Assembly (NCBI GenBank): GCA_038200305.1
Contig: JBBPYD010000134.1
Coordinates: forward strand, 1 to 32,441
Source of the DNA: JANXXV01 sp038200305
Lineage (GTDB): Bacteria; Acidobacteriota; Terriglobia; Bryobacterales; Bryobacteraceae
Direction of reading: 5' to 3'
Length of the DNA: 32,441 bases
The notes below the pieces were generated by a model. The model did no database searches. It was not told where the DNA came from and saw only the letters and a program-made list of their open reading frames with translations. The translations under genes and the position numbers were made by a program. Positions 15,623 through 23,592 of the stretch are shown in pieces. Every line of letters begins with the position of its first letter. Position 1 is the first letter of the stretch.

Positions 15623-16402
15623 TTAGGATTGTAGAGTATAGCGCCGGATTGCAACCGTTTTCCCGGTGTTTTCATCCACCTCGGCGATCACACCGTGCAG
15701 TTCCACTCCGCCGCGCGCGGCCTCCATGCGGACCGGCATGGCGGTGAGAAACTTCTTCAATACAATTTCCTTATCCACGCCGATGACGGAATTGTATGGG
15801 CCAGTCATTCCGGCATCGGTCTGATAACCGGTTCCACCCGGAAGAATGCGCGTGTCCGCCGTCGGTATATGCGTATGCGTTCCCACCATTACGGAAACCC
15901 GTCCATCCAGGTGCCATCCCATCGCCATTTTCTCACTCGTCAATTCGGCATGAAAATCCACGAATCGCACCTTAACCTTGGCCGGAATGGCCTCTAAAAT
16001 CTGGTTAGCTTTGCGGAACGGGCAGTCGGTAGACGGCATATGGGCCCGGCCCTGAAGATTGATCACCGCGCACTCCACCCCGTTTTTCGCCTTTACGATG
16101 CCCCACCCCTTTCCAGGCAGTTCTTCGGGGTAATTGGCCGGGCGCAGAAGCTTCGGTTGATGCGGAAAATATTCCAGGATCTCTCTCTTATCCCAGATGT
16201 GATTGCCCGAAGTAAGTACATCCAATCCCAGCTTCAGCAGTTCTTCCGCGATCAGAGGGGTGACGCCGAACCCTCCGGCCGCATTTTCGGCATTGGCGAT
16301 AGCCAGGTCGATGTGTTCGGTGGAAACGATGTAATGCAGCTTGTCGGCGACAATTCCGCGGCCGGCGGATGCAAATATGTCTCCAATAAATAGTATGTTC
16401 AT
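15623..16402 (-). CDS. ymdB: YmdB-type 2',3'-cyclic nucleotide phosphodiesterase
   Basis: The 259-residue product matches the TIGR00282/YmdB metallophosphoesterases. Visible motifs are GDIFASAGRGIV at residues 7-18, IANAENAAGGFGVTP near 37, SGNHIWDKREIL near 66, NLQGRAHMPS and VGTHTHIPTADTRILPGGTGYQTDAGMTGPYNS. Asp, Asn and His residues in these motifs bind the di-metal centre. YmdB in Bacillus hydrolyses 2',3'-cAMP and influences sporulation and motility choice. The role in Acidobacteria is unknown. ATG 16402 gives the canonical NILFIGDIF start. The stop TAA is immediately followed by the in-frame histidine-kinase remnant. Confidence 0.9.
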   Translation of the reverse strand: MNILFIGDIFASAGRGIVADKLHYIVSTEHIDLAIANAENAAGGFGVTPLIAEELLKLGLDVLTSGNHIWDKREILEYFPHQPKLLRPANYPEELPGKGWGIVKAKNGVECAVINLQGRAHMPSTDCPFRKANQILEAIPAKVKVRFVDFHAELTSEKMAMGWHLDGRVSVMVGTHTHIPTADTRILPGGTGYQTDAGMTGPYNSVIGVDKEIVLKKFLTAMPVRMEAARGGVELHGVIAEVDENTGKTVAIRRYTLQS

Positions 16403-16441
16403 TCTGGGATTTCAAGTGCTGTGGCGGGCCGTTTGAAAGTG

Positions 16442-16455
16442 GTGGAGCGCTCCAC
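16442..16455. repeat. 14-bp perfect palindrome upstream of ymdB
   Basis: GTGGAGCGCTCCAC is a perfect palindrome 40 bp upstream of the ymdB ATG. Its position suits an operator for a dimeric regulator, but nothing else supports that. Confidence 0.4.
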
Positions 16456-16675
16456 TTAGCTGTGTTCAGCCTCCGTCATTGACCCTTATTAAGTAAGGGG
16501 AGGAGTCCTCCGGACACCTTAAGGCTTCTCCATGGCGGCGAACCGCCGGAGCTTGCACACCGGTGCTGCAAACGAGTCGGACCCCAGTGACATTGACTGT
16601 TGGATCAATTTTTAGAGGCCATTCACGTGCCTTGCAGAAACGCTCCAAGGTGATGATACCAGAAGATTGCGGAAT

Positions 16676-17314
16676 TTAAGCCCCTCTAAGGCAATCTTCT
16701 ATGTCTTTTTCAGTAATCGCACCCTCTTTGATGAGCTTCCAGTAGGGTTCGGTGACGTCTACCGTGGTGCTGCCCTCACCTACGCAATGTCCGGCATCCA
16801 GAACAAGATCGATAGCGCCGTCCATCATGAAAAAGACATCGATTCCACTCCGGCCGGTGGGTTGCCCCGAAATGTTCGCGCTCGTCGATATTAAGGGGCG
16901 GCCCAACGCTTCCAATACGGCGTTTGCCACCAATGATTTAGATTGGCGCAGCGCCAAGCGGCCGGTATTCCCGGTAACCCGCAACGGCACCTTCGCCGCC
17001 GCCGGCACAATCACGGTCAGAGGCCCAGGCCAGAACCGCCTTGCTAACAGGTAAAAACGCGATGTCAGTTCTTTAGCCAGATCTTCGGCCATCATCAGAT
17101 CGGAAACCAGCAGAGGGAGTGAACGTTGCGGTTCCCGTCCCTTGGCCTTGAAAACCCGGCCGACAGCATGCAAGTTCATTGGATCGGCGACGATTGTATA
17201 GAGAGCATCGGTCGGAATTGCGACAATCCCCCCCTGATTGATGATCTTGGCGGCACGATCCACCGCCTGGGTGCCTGGTTGTTCCGAATCAATTTCTATT
17301 AGGTCAGTTGCCAC
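16676..17314 (-). CDS. Sua5/YrdC/YciO-family threonylcarbamoyl-AMP synthase
   Basis: The 212-residue protein has the YrdC fold: GGIVAIPTDALYTIVADP near 30-47, AKGREPQRSLPLLVSD, SRFYLLARRFWPGPLTVIVPA, RLALRQS and RPLISTSANISGQPTGRS. The family makes threonylcarbamoyl-AMP from threonine, bicarbonate and ATP for the t6A modification of tRNA. KGREPQ and ALYTIVAD deviate from the usual KxRP and YGLxxD, which is closer to YciO-like members, so the exact function is less sure. The frame is open up to an ATG at 17503, but the family begins around residue 64 of that frame, so GTG 17314 is chosen. No good ribosome site is visible. Confidence 0.78.
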   Translation of the reverse strand: MATDLIEIDSEQPGTQAVDRAAKIINQGGIVAIPTDALYTIVADPMNLHAVGRVFKAKGREPQRSLPLLVSDLMMAEDLAKELTSRFYLLARRFWPGPLTVIVPAAAKVPLRVTGNTGRLALRQSKSLVANAVLEALGRPLISTSANISGQPTGRSGIDVFFMMDGAIDLVLDAGHCVGEGSTTVDVTEPYWKLIKEGAITEKDIEDCLRGA

Positions 17315-17488
17315 GGGAGGTCTATGCGTATTCTCACGCAACGGCGCTGAAAAGGCAAAGAAAAGGTCAAAGTTTATCGCGTTCCGGGCCGTGCTCCTAT
17401 GGACACGCCGATTGCGCCGTCCACACGGCAATTTACTCCACCGGATGCTCCGGCGAACCTTCGGGTCCTTTCTTCCGTCTAAGCAGAT

Positions 17489-17881
17489 ATGAAACCGGAA
17501 CAAGCTGAACCGTTGATGAGAGCAGATGCATGGCGGGCTTATCGGATCGCATTTCGCAATCTTTCGCAGAAGGTGCGCAGCGTTCAGTTCTTAAAGGAAC
17601 AACCAAATATGGACCAGACAGCCGTGGATGCGGCTCTTCTGGAATTGGAACAAGCTAGCATCGCTTACAAGAGTTGCCGCAATGCTTTGGCGTATCTTCT
17701 CCTTCCGCCATCCAGCCGCGATTTTCTTTCGGAAGGACCGGATGATCCCTCGCAATTGGCTGAGACGCGCGTGAGGAGAATCGCCGAACTGCGCTGGGAG
17801 GTGCGTGGCAGGCCGGAGGGCACGGCAAATGAGGATTGGAAGCGTGCCGAGGAGATTATCCAGCGAACCGCGGCGGCGTGA
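17489..17881 (+). CDS. DUF2934-containing protein
   Basis: The 130-residue protein has a helical N-terminal part (RADAWRAYRIAFRNLSQKVRS, then alternating charged helices to about residue 75) and a C-terminal DUF2934 motif: RVRRIAELRWEVRGRPEGTANEDWKRAEEII. DUF2934 proteins are small, soluble and of unknown function, common in soil bacteria. ATG 17489 is used, although ATG 17516 is also possible because neither has a strong ribosome site. The gene is followed 43 bp later by the Cys-rich small protein in the same orientation. Confidence 0.75.
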   Translation: MKPEQAEPLMRADAWRAYRIAFRNLSQKVRSVQFLKEQPNMDQTAVDAALLELEQASIAYKSCRNALAYLLLPPSSRDFLSEGPDDPSQLAETRVRRIAELRWEVRGRPEGTANEDWKRAEEIIQRTAAA

Positions 17882-17924
17882 TCCATCCGCAAAAAAGGTA
17901 CAATTCTCAACAGAGGGGAACCAA

Positions 17925-18248
17925 GTGAAAATCGATTCGGCATTTTGCGACGTGCATCCGACTCACAAACTCAAAGTCGCAAGCATGAACCCCGATGCGG
18001 GTATGTGGGTTGCGGAACAAAGGACGCTCGGCTGCACCCATCCAGAGTGCAACAGGCAGTTTCACTACGACTTCGGCTATTTCCCGTTTCACCTGGGAGA
18101 AAAACCGGATTTCGGCGACTTAAAATCGAAGCCGCGGTGCCGCAAGGATCACGATTTGATTTATATGCTGCTGACGAAGGTCGATGACATCCTCCTCTAC
18201 GCGTGCTTCTCTCCTGAGTGCCCCTGTACAACGCCCTACCAGGAATAA
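17925..18248 (+). CDS. Cys/His-rich small protein, function unknown
   Basis: GTG 17925 with AGGGGAA five bases upstream gives a 107-residue protein. It holds ordered Cys/His groups: FCDVH near 8-12, LGCTHPECNRQFH near 36-48, PRCRKDH near 71-77 and YACFSPECPCTT near 91-102. Such spacing suggests one or two structural zinc sites. There is no signal peptide or membrane segment. I recognise no named family. An upstream extension to 17805 is open but lacks the ribosome site and would overlap the DUF2934 gene. Confidence 0.7.
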   Translation: MKIDSAFCDVHPTHKLKVASMNPDAGMWVAEQRTLGCTHPECNRQFHYDFGYFPFHLGEKPDFGDLKSKPRCRKDHDLIYMLLTKVDDILLYACFSPECPCTTPYQE

Positions 18249-18443
18249 TCCGAGATCGAGACTCGGCGCCATCGCTTCCGGCGATCAGACTATCCGCAAC
18301 ACACCAGGGCGACAAGTCCGCTAAGCGGCAAGCGGTGACAAGCTGCTTTCGGTCGAACTTGTGATTCTTGCTCTCGGATGAACATGCCGCGGCAACAAAG
18401 CCGCACATCTGATGCAAAGTCCGGCCAGTTGGTTCCGACCAGA
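18249..18443. other. Convergent intergenic region with short hairpins
   Basis: Between two convergent genes lie CCGAG/CTCGG (18250-18254 with 18262-18266) right after the plus-strand stop and a GCGGC/GCCGC hairpin near 18392-18407. Neither has a T-run, so intrinsic termination is not evident. Confidence 0.4.
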
Positions 18444-20384
18444 TCAGTTTACTGTCAGCGTGGCCGTTTTCGAGCTGCTGCCCGATGAGGCGGTAATCTT
18501 GACTGTCTGGACCGAACCAACCGCGCTCGTACGGATGTTGAACTGGGCTGAGGTTTGTCCAGCCGGCACTGACACAAAGGCCGGCACACTGGCAGCCAAC
18601 AGGTTGTCGGATGCAAGCGAGACGATAGCTCCTGTAAGACCGGCAGGATTTGTAAACGTAACGGTGCCCGTAGCGGAAGTTCCGCCCTTCACCACGGTTG
18701 GGCTGACCACCAGATTACCGATACTCACCACCTGCCCTGAGCTCACTGTCAGACTTGCACTCTGGGAAACACCGTTGTATGTGGCTGTAATGGAGAGAGT
18801 GCGGTTTGACGCCGCCGCGGTTGTCTGGACGGTGAACGTGCCCGATACCTGACCGCCAGGAACGGTCACGAACGGAGGGACGCGGCCCACGTTAAAGTCG
18901 CTCGGCTGCAACGTCACCAGCGCTCCCCCCGCCGGGGCCGGATTCCCTAGAGTCACCGTTCCCGTTACATCCGTTCCGCCGACCGTGTTGTCCGTCGATA
19001 ATGTGAGCAGCAGGGCCGGTACGAGTGCGACGGTTGCGGTCTTTGAACTGTCCTCAAACGACGCCGTTATCGTTACGTTTTGAGCGTCCGGGGTGGAAAT
19101 TGCCGTGGCCGTAAAATTCGCCATTGTTTGGCCAAACAAAACTGTGATCGTTGCGGGAACCTGGACGGCACCATTATTGCTGCTGAGCGCGACAACCACG
19201 CCACCCATCGGTGCGCTACCGCTAAGAGTGACAGTTCCCGATATTGCTGCCCCGCCTGCCACACTCACCGGGGACAATGTAACGCTCAGGATAGAAGGAT
19301 GATCGGAGGGGCGAACCCGCAACGCCGCCGCCCGTGTTCTGGCTCCGGCTGACGCCGTGATCGTCACATCTTGAACTGACGCGGGCGAGCTGGTTTGAAT
19401 GGAAACAGGAATCGCCACCTGGCCCGCCGGCACTGTCACAAACATTGGAACTGTGGCTACGGATGCATTGGAGCTTTTGAGCTGGATCGCCACTCCGCTG
19501 GCGGGCGCTGGTGCATTCAGCAATACGCTTCCAGAAACCGTAGCTCCGCCGGCCACCGTCGATTGCGAAAGATCCAACCCGGCGAGCGCGAGACGTCCGG
19601 CCGGCATCTGCCCCATTGTGAGGGTCACGGTGTTGGATATCTGATTCTCAACCGTCAGTGTGAGTGAGACTACGCCAAGACCATCGGCGTCGGGCGGAAC
19701 GGCAACATTCACCTGATCGAGTCCGAAGAACCCTGGCGCGGCCCCTGCGTATTCTACCGGCAGGTCGACGGCCTTGCCCGAAGCGGTTCGCCCTTGCACG
19801 CGCACCTTCGATGCCACGTCCGTGATGGATGGGTCCTGCGTAGGATTTTCAGCAAATCGAATTCCTGTTGCAAATAACGACAAACGTGTCCTTTTATCGT
19901 CTCCGCTATTCTCAAGCGTCTCGACCAAGAATGGCTCGCGCTCATATGTCACGGCGTTCAGAACGGCTCCTGCGCCCTTGCCAGAACCGTTCGACGAAAA
20001 CATCCCCGGTACGGTTCGCCGTACATCCGCGGTGCCCTGCAAGCGATTGCCGTTAGAGCTGATAACGATATTGGCTGTTCCCGGCTGCGTCTCCGCCGGA
20101 ACCACAAGATTGATCTGCCTGGGTGAGACGTAGACCAGGGGAGCGGCCCGGCCATCGATCTGAATGGATGTTCCCCCGAGCTGGGTAGGCAGTTGCCCCG
20201 AGGCGTCCAACTGCGCGGACTCGGTGGCAAATGAAAGAGAAGAGCCAAAGATCGCCGCCAGAGAGCCTGGTGATACGGACGCCTGATAGCTCGCCGCCGA
20301 GACAATAGTAAACGGACTAGTAGTCTGAGCCGGTGCCGGCATCGCGCAGACCGCGATGATTCCGAGATAAAGATAACGGAGCAT
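18444..20384 (-). CDS. Exported Solibacter-type protein: TIGR03437-like domain plus Ig-like repeats
   Basis: ATG 20384 gives 646 residues with a signal peptide (LGIIAVCAMPAPAQ). Residues about 25-265 match the Solibacter paralogue domain TIGR03437: VSAASYQASVSPGSLAAIFGSSL, PLVYVSPRQINLVVP, LSLFATGIRF and GAAPGFFGLDQVNVAVP. Then come four Ig-like repeats of about 85-95 residues, each opening with VxGG..xxGTVTL and containing VPAGQ...F.VxT and VTITAS. TIGR03437 is usually C-terminal in such proteins, so its N-terminal position before the repeats is notable. Such proteins are presumed secreted or surface-bound. An open extension to 20648 lacks family sequence. It diverges from the adaptor gene at 20666. 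Confidence 0.8.
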   Translation of the reverse strand: MLRYLYLGIIAVCAMPAPAQTTSPFTIVSAASYQASVSPGSLAAIFGSSLSFATESAQLDASGQLPTQLGGTSIQIDGRAAPLVYVSPRQINLVVPAETQPGTANIVISSNGNRLQGTADVRRTVPGMFSSNGSGKGAGAVLNAVTYEREPFLVETLENSGDDKRTRLSLFATGIRFAENPTQDPSITDVASKVRVQGRTASGKAVDLPVEYAGAAPGFFGLDQVNVAVPPDADGLGVVSLTLTVENQISNTVTLTMGQMPAGRLALAGLDLSQSTVAGGATVSGSVLLNAPAPASGVAIQLKSSNASVATVPMFVTVPAGQVAIPVSIQTSSPASVQDVTITASAGARTRAAALRVRPSDHPSILSVTLSPVSVAGGAAISGTVTLSGSAPMGGVVVALSSNNGAVQVPATITVLFGQTMANFTATAISTPDAQNVTITASFEDSSKTATVALVPALLLTLSTDNTVGGTDVTGTVTLGNPAPAGGALVTLQPSDFNVGRVPPFVTVPGGQVSGTFTVQTTAAASNRTLSITATYNGVSQSASLTVSSGQVVSIGNLVVSPTVVKGGTSATGTVTFTNPAGLTGAIVSLASDNLLAASVPAFVSVPAGQTSAQFNIRTSAVGSVQTVKITASSGSSSKTATLTVN

Positions 20385-20665
20385 GAAATTTTTTAGACGC
20401 AGCAGTACTCCGTTTAGACGGAGCTGCGCAGATTCCCTGAATGCAGATTCCCTGAACCCAGGGAAACCATTCTGCGTATCCTCAGTAAGAGATAGTGAGA
20501 GACTTTGCCGGGTTCGTTTCGTCAAATTCGTACATGCCAATCCCAAAAGCGGACACAAGACGCATAGGGGGCTGGCGTCAGATGAGGCGTAACTGGCATA
20601 GAATGCATGTGTTAAGCACCACCAAAGACATGGCATTGGAGTTGCCATTAGTAGCTTGAGCTAAT
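20385..20665. promoter_or_regulatory. Divergent intergenic region with tandem repeat and hairpins
   Basis: Within 281 bp between divergent genes lie a hairpin CTCCGT/ACGGAG (20408-20423), two tandem copies of a 15-bp unit beginning GCAGATTCCCTGAA (20428-20442, 20443-20457) and a hairpin TTCCCTG/CAGGGAA (20448-20465). All are 25-80 bp before the minus-strand ATG, in its likely leader. I find no convincing -35/-10 pair for either gene. Confidence 0.5.
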
Positions 20666-21919
20666 ATGGACGTCCAACGCAAAGGCGCAAGCCGCAACCG
20701 TATGATTCGCCGTGGTATCTATGCGGCCATTGTTATCATTTTTGCCATCCCTCTGACTATTTTCATGAAGCGGTTGAAACCCGCTGCGCCCCCGGTGGAG
20801 CGCGCCACGGTCTGGATTGACAGCGTAAAGCGCGGGCCTATGCTGCGCCAGGTGCGTGGCTTAGGAGTGTTGAAGCCCGAGGAAGTACTGTTCATCCCAG
20901 CGGCTACCGACGGCCGCGTCGAGAAGATTCTGGTCCGTCCCGGCACTGCGGTGAAGGCCGATACGGTGCTGATCGAACTCTCTAATCCGCAGCTTCAATT
21001 GGATGCGGTGGATATCGACTGGCAGATCAAGGCCGCGGAAGCCTCCTTTACCGACCTTCGCGTGCGCCTGGCCACCCAGCGTCTCGATCTGAAGTCGAAT
21101 GCCGCTCACGTGAAATCGGATTACACGCAGGCCAAGTTGAAAGCGGAAGTAGAGCAGAAACTGGGCGAGAACGGGCTGACCTCCGACATCAATATGAAAA
21201 TTGCCAAGGAAACCGCGGCTGACCTTCAAGCCCGTACTGCAATTGAAGAAGAGCGCGTCGCCATCAGCGGGGAGTCCATGCAGGCGCAGCTTGATGCGCA
21301 AAAGGTACAGATCGCAAAACTCCGCTCGGCCTCTGAGCTGAAGAAGCAACAGGTAGCGGAGTTGAAAATCCGCGCCGGCGCTTCCGGTGTTTTGCAGGAA
21401 CTGCCTGTGGAAGTGGGCCAGCGGCTCACTCCCGGAACGCTTCTCGCCAAGGTGGCGCAGCCTTGGAAGTTGAAAGCCGTTCTACAAATAGCGGAAACGC
21501 AGGCGAAGGATATCGCCATGGGCCAGAAGGCGGACATCGACACGCGCAATGGCATCATTCCGGGTAAAGTGATTCGTATCGACCCCGCCGTGTTGAACGG
21601 AACTCGCACCGTAGACGTCAAGCTGGAAGCGGAATTGCCTCCAGGAGCAGTTCCGGATTTGAGCGTGGACGGAACCATAGAACTGGAGCGTTTAAACGAC
21701 GTGTTGTACGTCGGCCGTCCGGTATTCGGACAGCCGAACAGCCTGGTGGCCTTGTTCAAACTGGACGGAGATGGCAAGGAAGCGTCGCGCGTGCAGGTCA
21801 AGTTAGGCCGCAGCTCTGTGAACACCATCGAGATTTTGGAAGGATTGAGAGTCGGGGATAACGTGATCCTGTCCGACATGTCGGCGCAGGATCAGCATAA
21901 TCGAATTCGCTTGAACTAG
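20666..21919 (+). CDS. HlyD/MacA-like periplasmic adaptor
   Basis: The 417-residue membrane fusion protein has an N-terminal membrane helix (about 16-34), a first biotinyl-lipoyl half (VEKILVRPGTAVKADTVLIELSNPQLQ near 84-110), a long alpha-helical hairpin (about 110-235), a second lipoyl half (IRAGASGVLQELPVEVGQRLTPGTLLAKV near 237-265) and beta-barrel/MP domains with IDTRNGIIPGKVIRIDPAV. Such proteins bridge an inner-membrane ABC pump and a TolC-type channel. It lies 8 bp upstream of the first ABC ATPase, so the cassette is likely one transcript. ATG 20666 lacks a strong ribosome site. ATG 20702 is an alternative that keeps the helix. Confidence 0.88.
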   Translation: MDVQRKGASRNRMIRRGIYAAIVIIFAIPLTIFMKRLKPAAPPVERATVWIDSVKRGPMLRQVRGLGVLKPEEVLFIPAATDGRVEKILVRPGTAVKADTVLIELSNPQLQLDAVDIDWQIKAAEASFTDLRVRLATQRLDLKSNAAHVKSDYTQAKLKAEVEQKLGENGLTSDINMKIAKETAADLQARTAIEEERVAISGESMQAQLDAQKVQIAKLRSASELKKQQVAELKIRAGASGVLQELPVEVGQRLTPGTLLAKVAQPWKLKAVLQIAETQAKDIAMGQKADIDTRNGIIPGKVIRIDPAVLNGTRTVDVKLEAELPPGAVPDLSVDGTIELERLNDVLYVGRPVFGQPNSLVALFKLDGDGKEASRVQVKLGRSSVNTIEILEGLRVGDNVILSDMSAQDQHNRIRLN

Positions 21920-21927
21920 GGAGAAAC

Positions 21928-22641
21928 ATGAACGCAACAGAATCCGCACTGCTCCGCCTGGATGGCGTGACCAAAGTATTCATGACAGATGAAGTCGAGA
22001 CCCATGCACTGGCTGGAATCCACATGGACATTAAGCACGGGGAGTACGTGTCCATTTCGGGCCCGTCCGGATGCGGCAAATCGACCCTGCTCGCGATTCT
22101 CGGTCTCCTCGATTCGCCGACCGATGGCACGTTTACGCTGAATGGAAATCCGGTTCAAAGTCTCAAGCTTTCAGAGCGCGCCCGCATACGCAATCGCGAG
22201 ATCGGATTCATTTTTCAGGCGTTCAATCTGATTGGGGATCTGACTGTTTACGAGAATGTCGAGCTGCCGCTCACCTATCGCGGTATGGCTTCGGCGGATC
22301 GAAAGAAGCGTGTCCACGACGCCCTCGAACGCGTCGGAATGTCGCATCGCGTCAAGCACTATCCATCCCAACTCTCCGGAGGTCAACAGCAGCGCGTGGC
22401 CGTCGCCCGCGCGCTGGCCGGCGAACCCGCCATTCTACTCGCGGATGAGCCCACCGGGAATCTCGATTCCGCCAACGGCGAAGCGGTTATGGACCTTCTC
22501 CGTGAACTGCATCGAGGGGGAGCCACCATCTGCATCGTCACTCACGATCCACGCTATGCCCGCTACGCCGACCGCTCCATCCGGCTCTTTGACGGACGAA
22601 TTGTCGAAGAAAGCATGGAAGCGGATTCCGCCAAGCAGTAA
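21928..22641 (+). CDS. ABC transporter ATPase 1 (MacB/LolD type)
   Basis: The 237-residue ATPase has Walker A GPSGCGKST near 49-57, a Q-loop in GFIFQAFNLIGDLTVYENVELPL, the signature LSGGQQQRVAVARAL near 147-161, Walker B ILLADEPTGNLD and the switch His in IVTHD. Such ATPases drive FtsX-type permeases that move substrates from the periplasm or membrane, or lipoproteins. AGGGAGA six bases before ATG 21928 is a strong ribosome site. All catalytic residues are present. Compared with ATPase 2 it keeps the standard D-loop (NLDSANGEA). Confidence 0.93.
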   Translation: MNATESALLRLDGVTKVFMTDEVETHALAGIHMDIKHGEYVSISGPSGCGKSTLLAILGLLDSPTDGTFTLNGNPVQSLKLSERARIRNREIGFIFQAFNLIGDLTVYENVELPLTYRGMASADRKKRVHDALERVGMSHRVKHYPSQLSGGQQQRVAVARALAGEPAILLADEPTGNLDSANGEAVMDLLRELHRGGATICIVTHDPRYARYADRSIRLFDGRIVEESMEADSAKQ

Positions 22642-22652
22642 ACTTGCAAAAG

Positions 22653-23315
22653 ATGATCACTCTGAGAAACGTAGAGAAGTACTTTGAGCACGGCCCAACC
22701 AAAACCTTCGTCCTGCGGCGTATCAACGCCGAAATTAAGGAAGGCGAATTTGTATCCATCATGGGTCCATCCGGAGCGGGGAAATCGACTCTGCTGCATG
22801 TGCTCGGAATGCATGACAGCTCCTGGACCGGCGAATTCTATTTCGGGGATCACGCGATTCACCGGCTGAATAAGAAAGACCGCATGGAAGTACAGAAGAA
22901 ATACATCGGCTTCGTGTTTCAGAGCTACCATCTGCTGGATTCACTCACGGTTTACGAAAATCTGGATATTCCTCTGTCTTACCGCAACGTCAAAAAGAGC
23001 GAGCGGGACAGCATTGTTTGCGACATGCTCGACCGGTTTCAAATGGTGGGGAAAAAGGACCTTTTTCCGAATCAGCTCTCAGGCGGCCAGCAGCAACTGG
23101 TTGCGATTGCGCGCGCCCTTATCGCGAATCCGAAGATTATCCTGGCGGACGAGCCCACCGGCAACCTCCATTCCAGTCACGCCAAAGAGATCATGGAAAC
23201 TTTCAAGCGGTTGAACGAAAACGGCACCACCATCGTCCAGGTGACCCATTCGGAGAAAAATGCCGAGTACGGCCACAGGATTATCGAAATTGTCGATGGC
23301 TGGATTACTAAGTAA
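22653..23315 (+). CDS. ABC transporter ATPase 2 (MacB/LolD type, altered D-loop)
   Basis: The 220-residue ATPase has Walker A GPSGAGKST near 38-46, GFVFQSYHLLDSLTVYENLDIPL, signature LSGGQQQLVAIARAL, Walker B IILADEPTGNLH and the switch His in QVTHS. The D-loop reads NLHSS, where the family and ATPase 1 have NLDS. The signature carries Leu for the usual Arg (QQQL versus QQQR). The protein is clearly distinct from ATPase 1, so the pair is not a recent duplication. ATG 22653 starts 11 bp after the previous stop. TTG 22644 is also possible. The two could form a heterodimer with one degenerate site (inference). Confidence 0.9.
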   Translation: MITLRNVEKYFEHGPTKTFVLRRINAEIKEGEFVSIMGPSGAGKSTLLHVLGMHDSSWTGEFYFGDHAIHRLNKKDRMEVQKKYIGFVFQSYHLLDSLTVYENLDIPLSYRNVKKSERDSIVCDMLDRFQMVGKKDLFPNQLSGGQQQLVAIARALIANPKIILADEPTGNLHSSHAKEIMETFKRLNENGTTIVQVTHSEKNAEYGHRIIEIVDGWITK

Positions 23316-23469
23316 GGCCGGACTCTGCGCCACTTGCCGCCACATGCGGCAGATTACTTCGGACCGTGGTGCGGTCTTCTATCTCTGCCGTCTATCGTTA
23401 ACCGACCCAAGCTTCCCGAAGTACCCGCATTTACCAGTGCTGGTCTGCTCCGGTCATCAGCCCATGTAA
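23296..23469 (+). CDS. 57-aa four-Cys small protein
   Basis: ATG 23296 lies inside the last 20 bases of ATPase 2 in another frame and opens a 57-residue protein: MAGLLSKAGLCATCRHMRQI, then SDRGAVFYLCRLSLTDP, KYPHLPVLVCSGHQPM. Cys11, Cys14, Cys34 and Cys50 could hold one zinc ion. The pattern CxxCxH...SDRGxxFYLC...DPxFPKYPxLPVxxCxGH is one I recognise as a recurring small uncharacterised protein, though I cannot name a family. No membrane segment or signal is present. It is probably translationally coupled to ATPase 2. Confidence 0.65.
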   Translation: MAGLLSKAGLCATCRHMRQITSDRGAVFYLCRLSLTDPSFPKYPHLPVLVCSGHQPM

Positions 23470-23592
23470 TCTGTGCGGATCTGTACACAGGCGTCCCAAT
23501 ACCGGACACATCCGCAGCGGAAATTCCGTGCCTTTCCGCCTGTTTGAAGGCCAGCGGTACTGGCATCCCAATTGCTTTTACTTCAGGAACTT

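Noticed and set aside
15623..15632. GGATTGTAG at the ymdB end matches part of the 15-bp repeat.
   Set aside because: Only nine bases match, inside coding sequence. Treated as chance.
16466..16648. 60-codon minus frame between ymdB and the Sua5 gene.
   Set aside because: It has no ribosome site, no recognisable motif and odd composition.
17315..17503. N-terminal extension of the Sua5/YrdC protein.
   Set aside because: Its basic, family-unlike sequence would make the protein much longer than normal and overlap the next gene's start.
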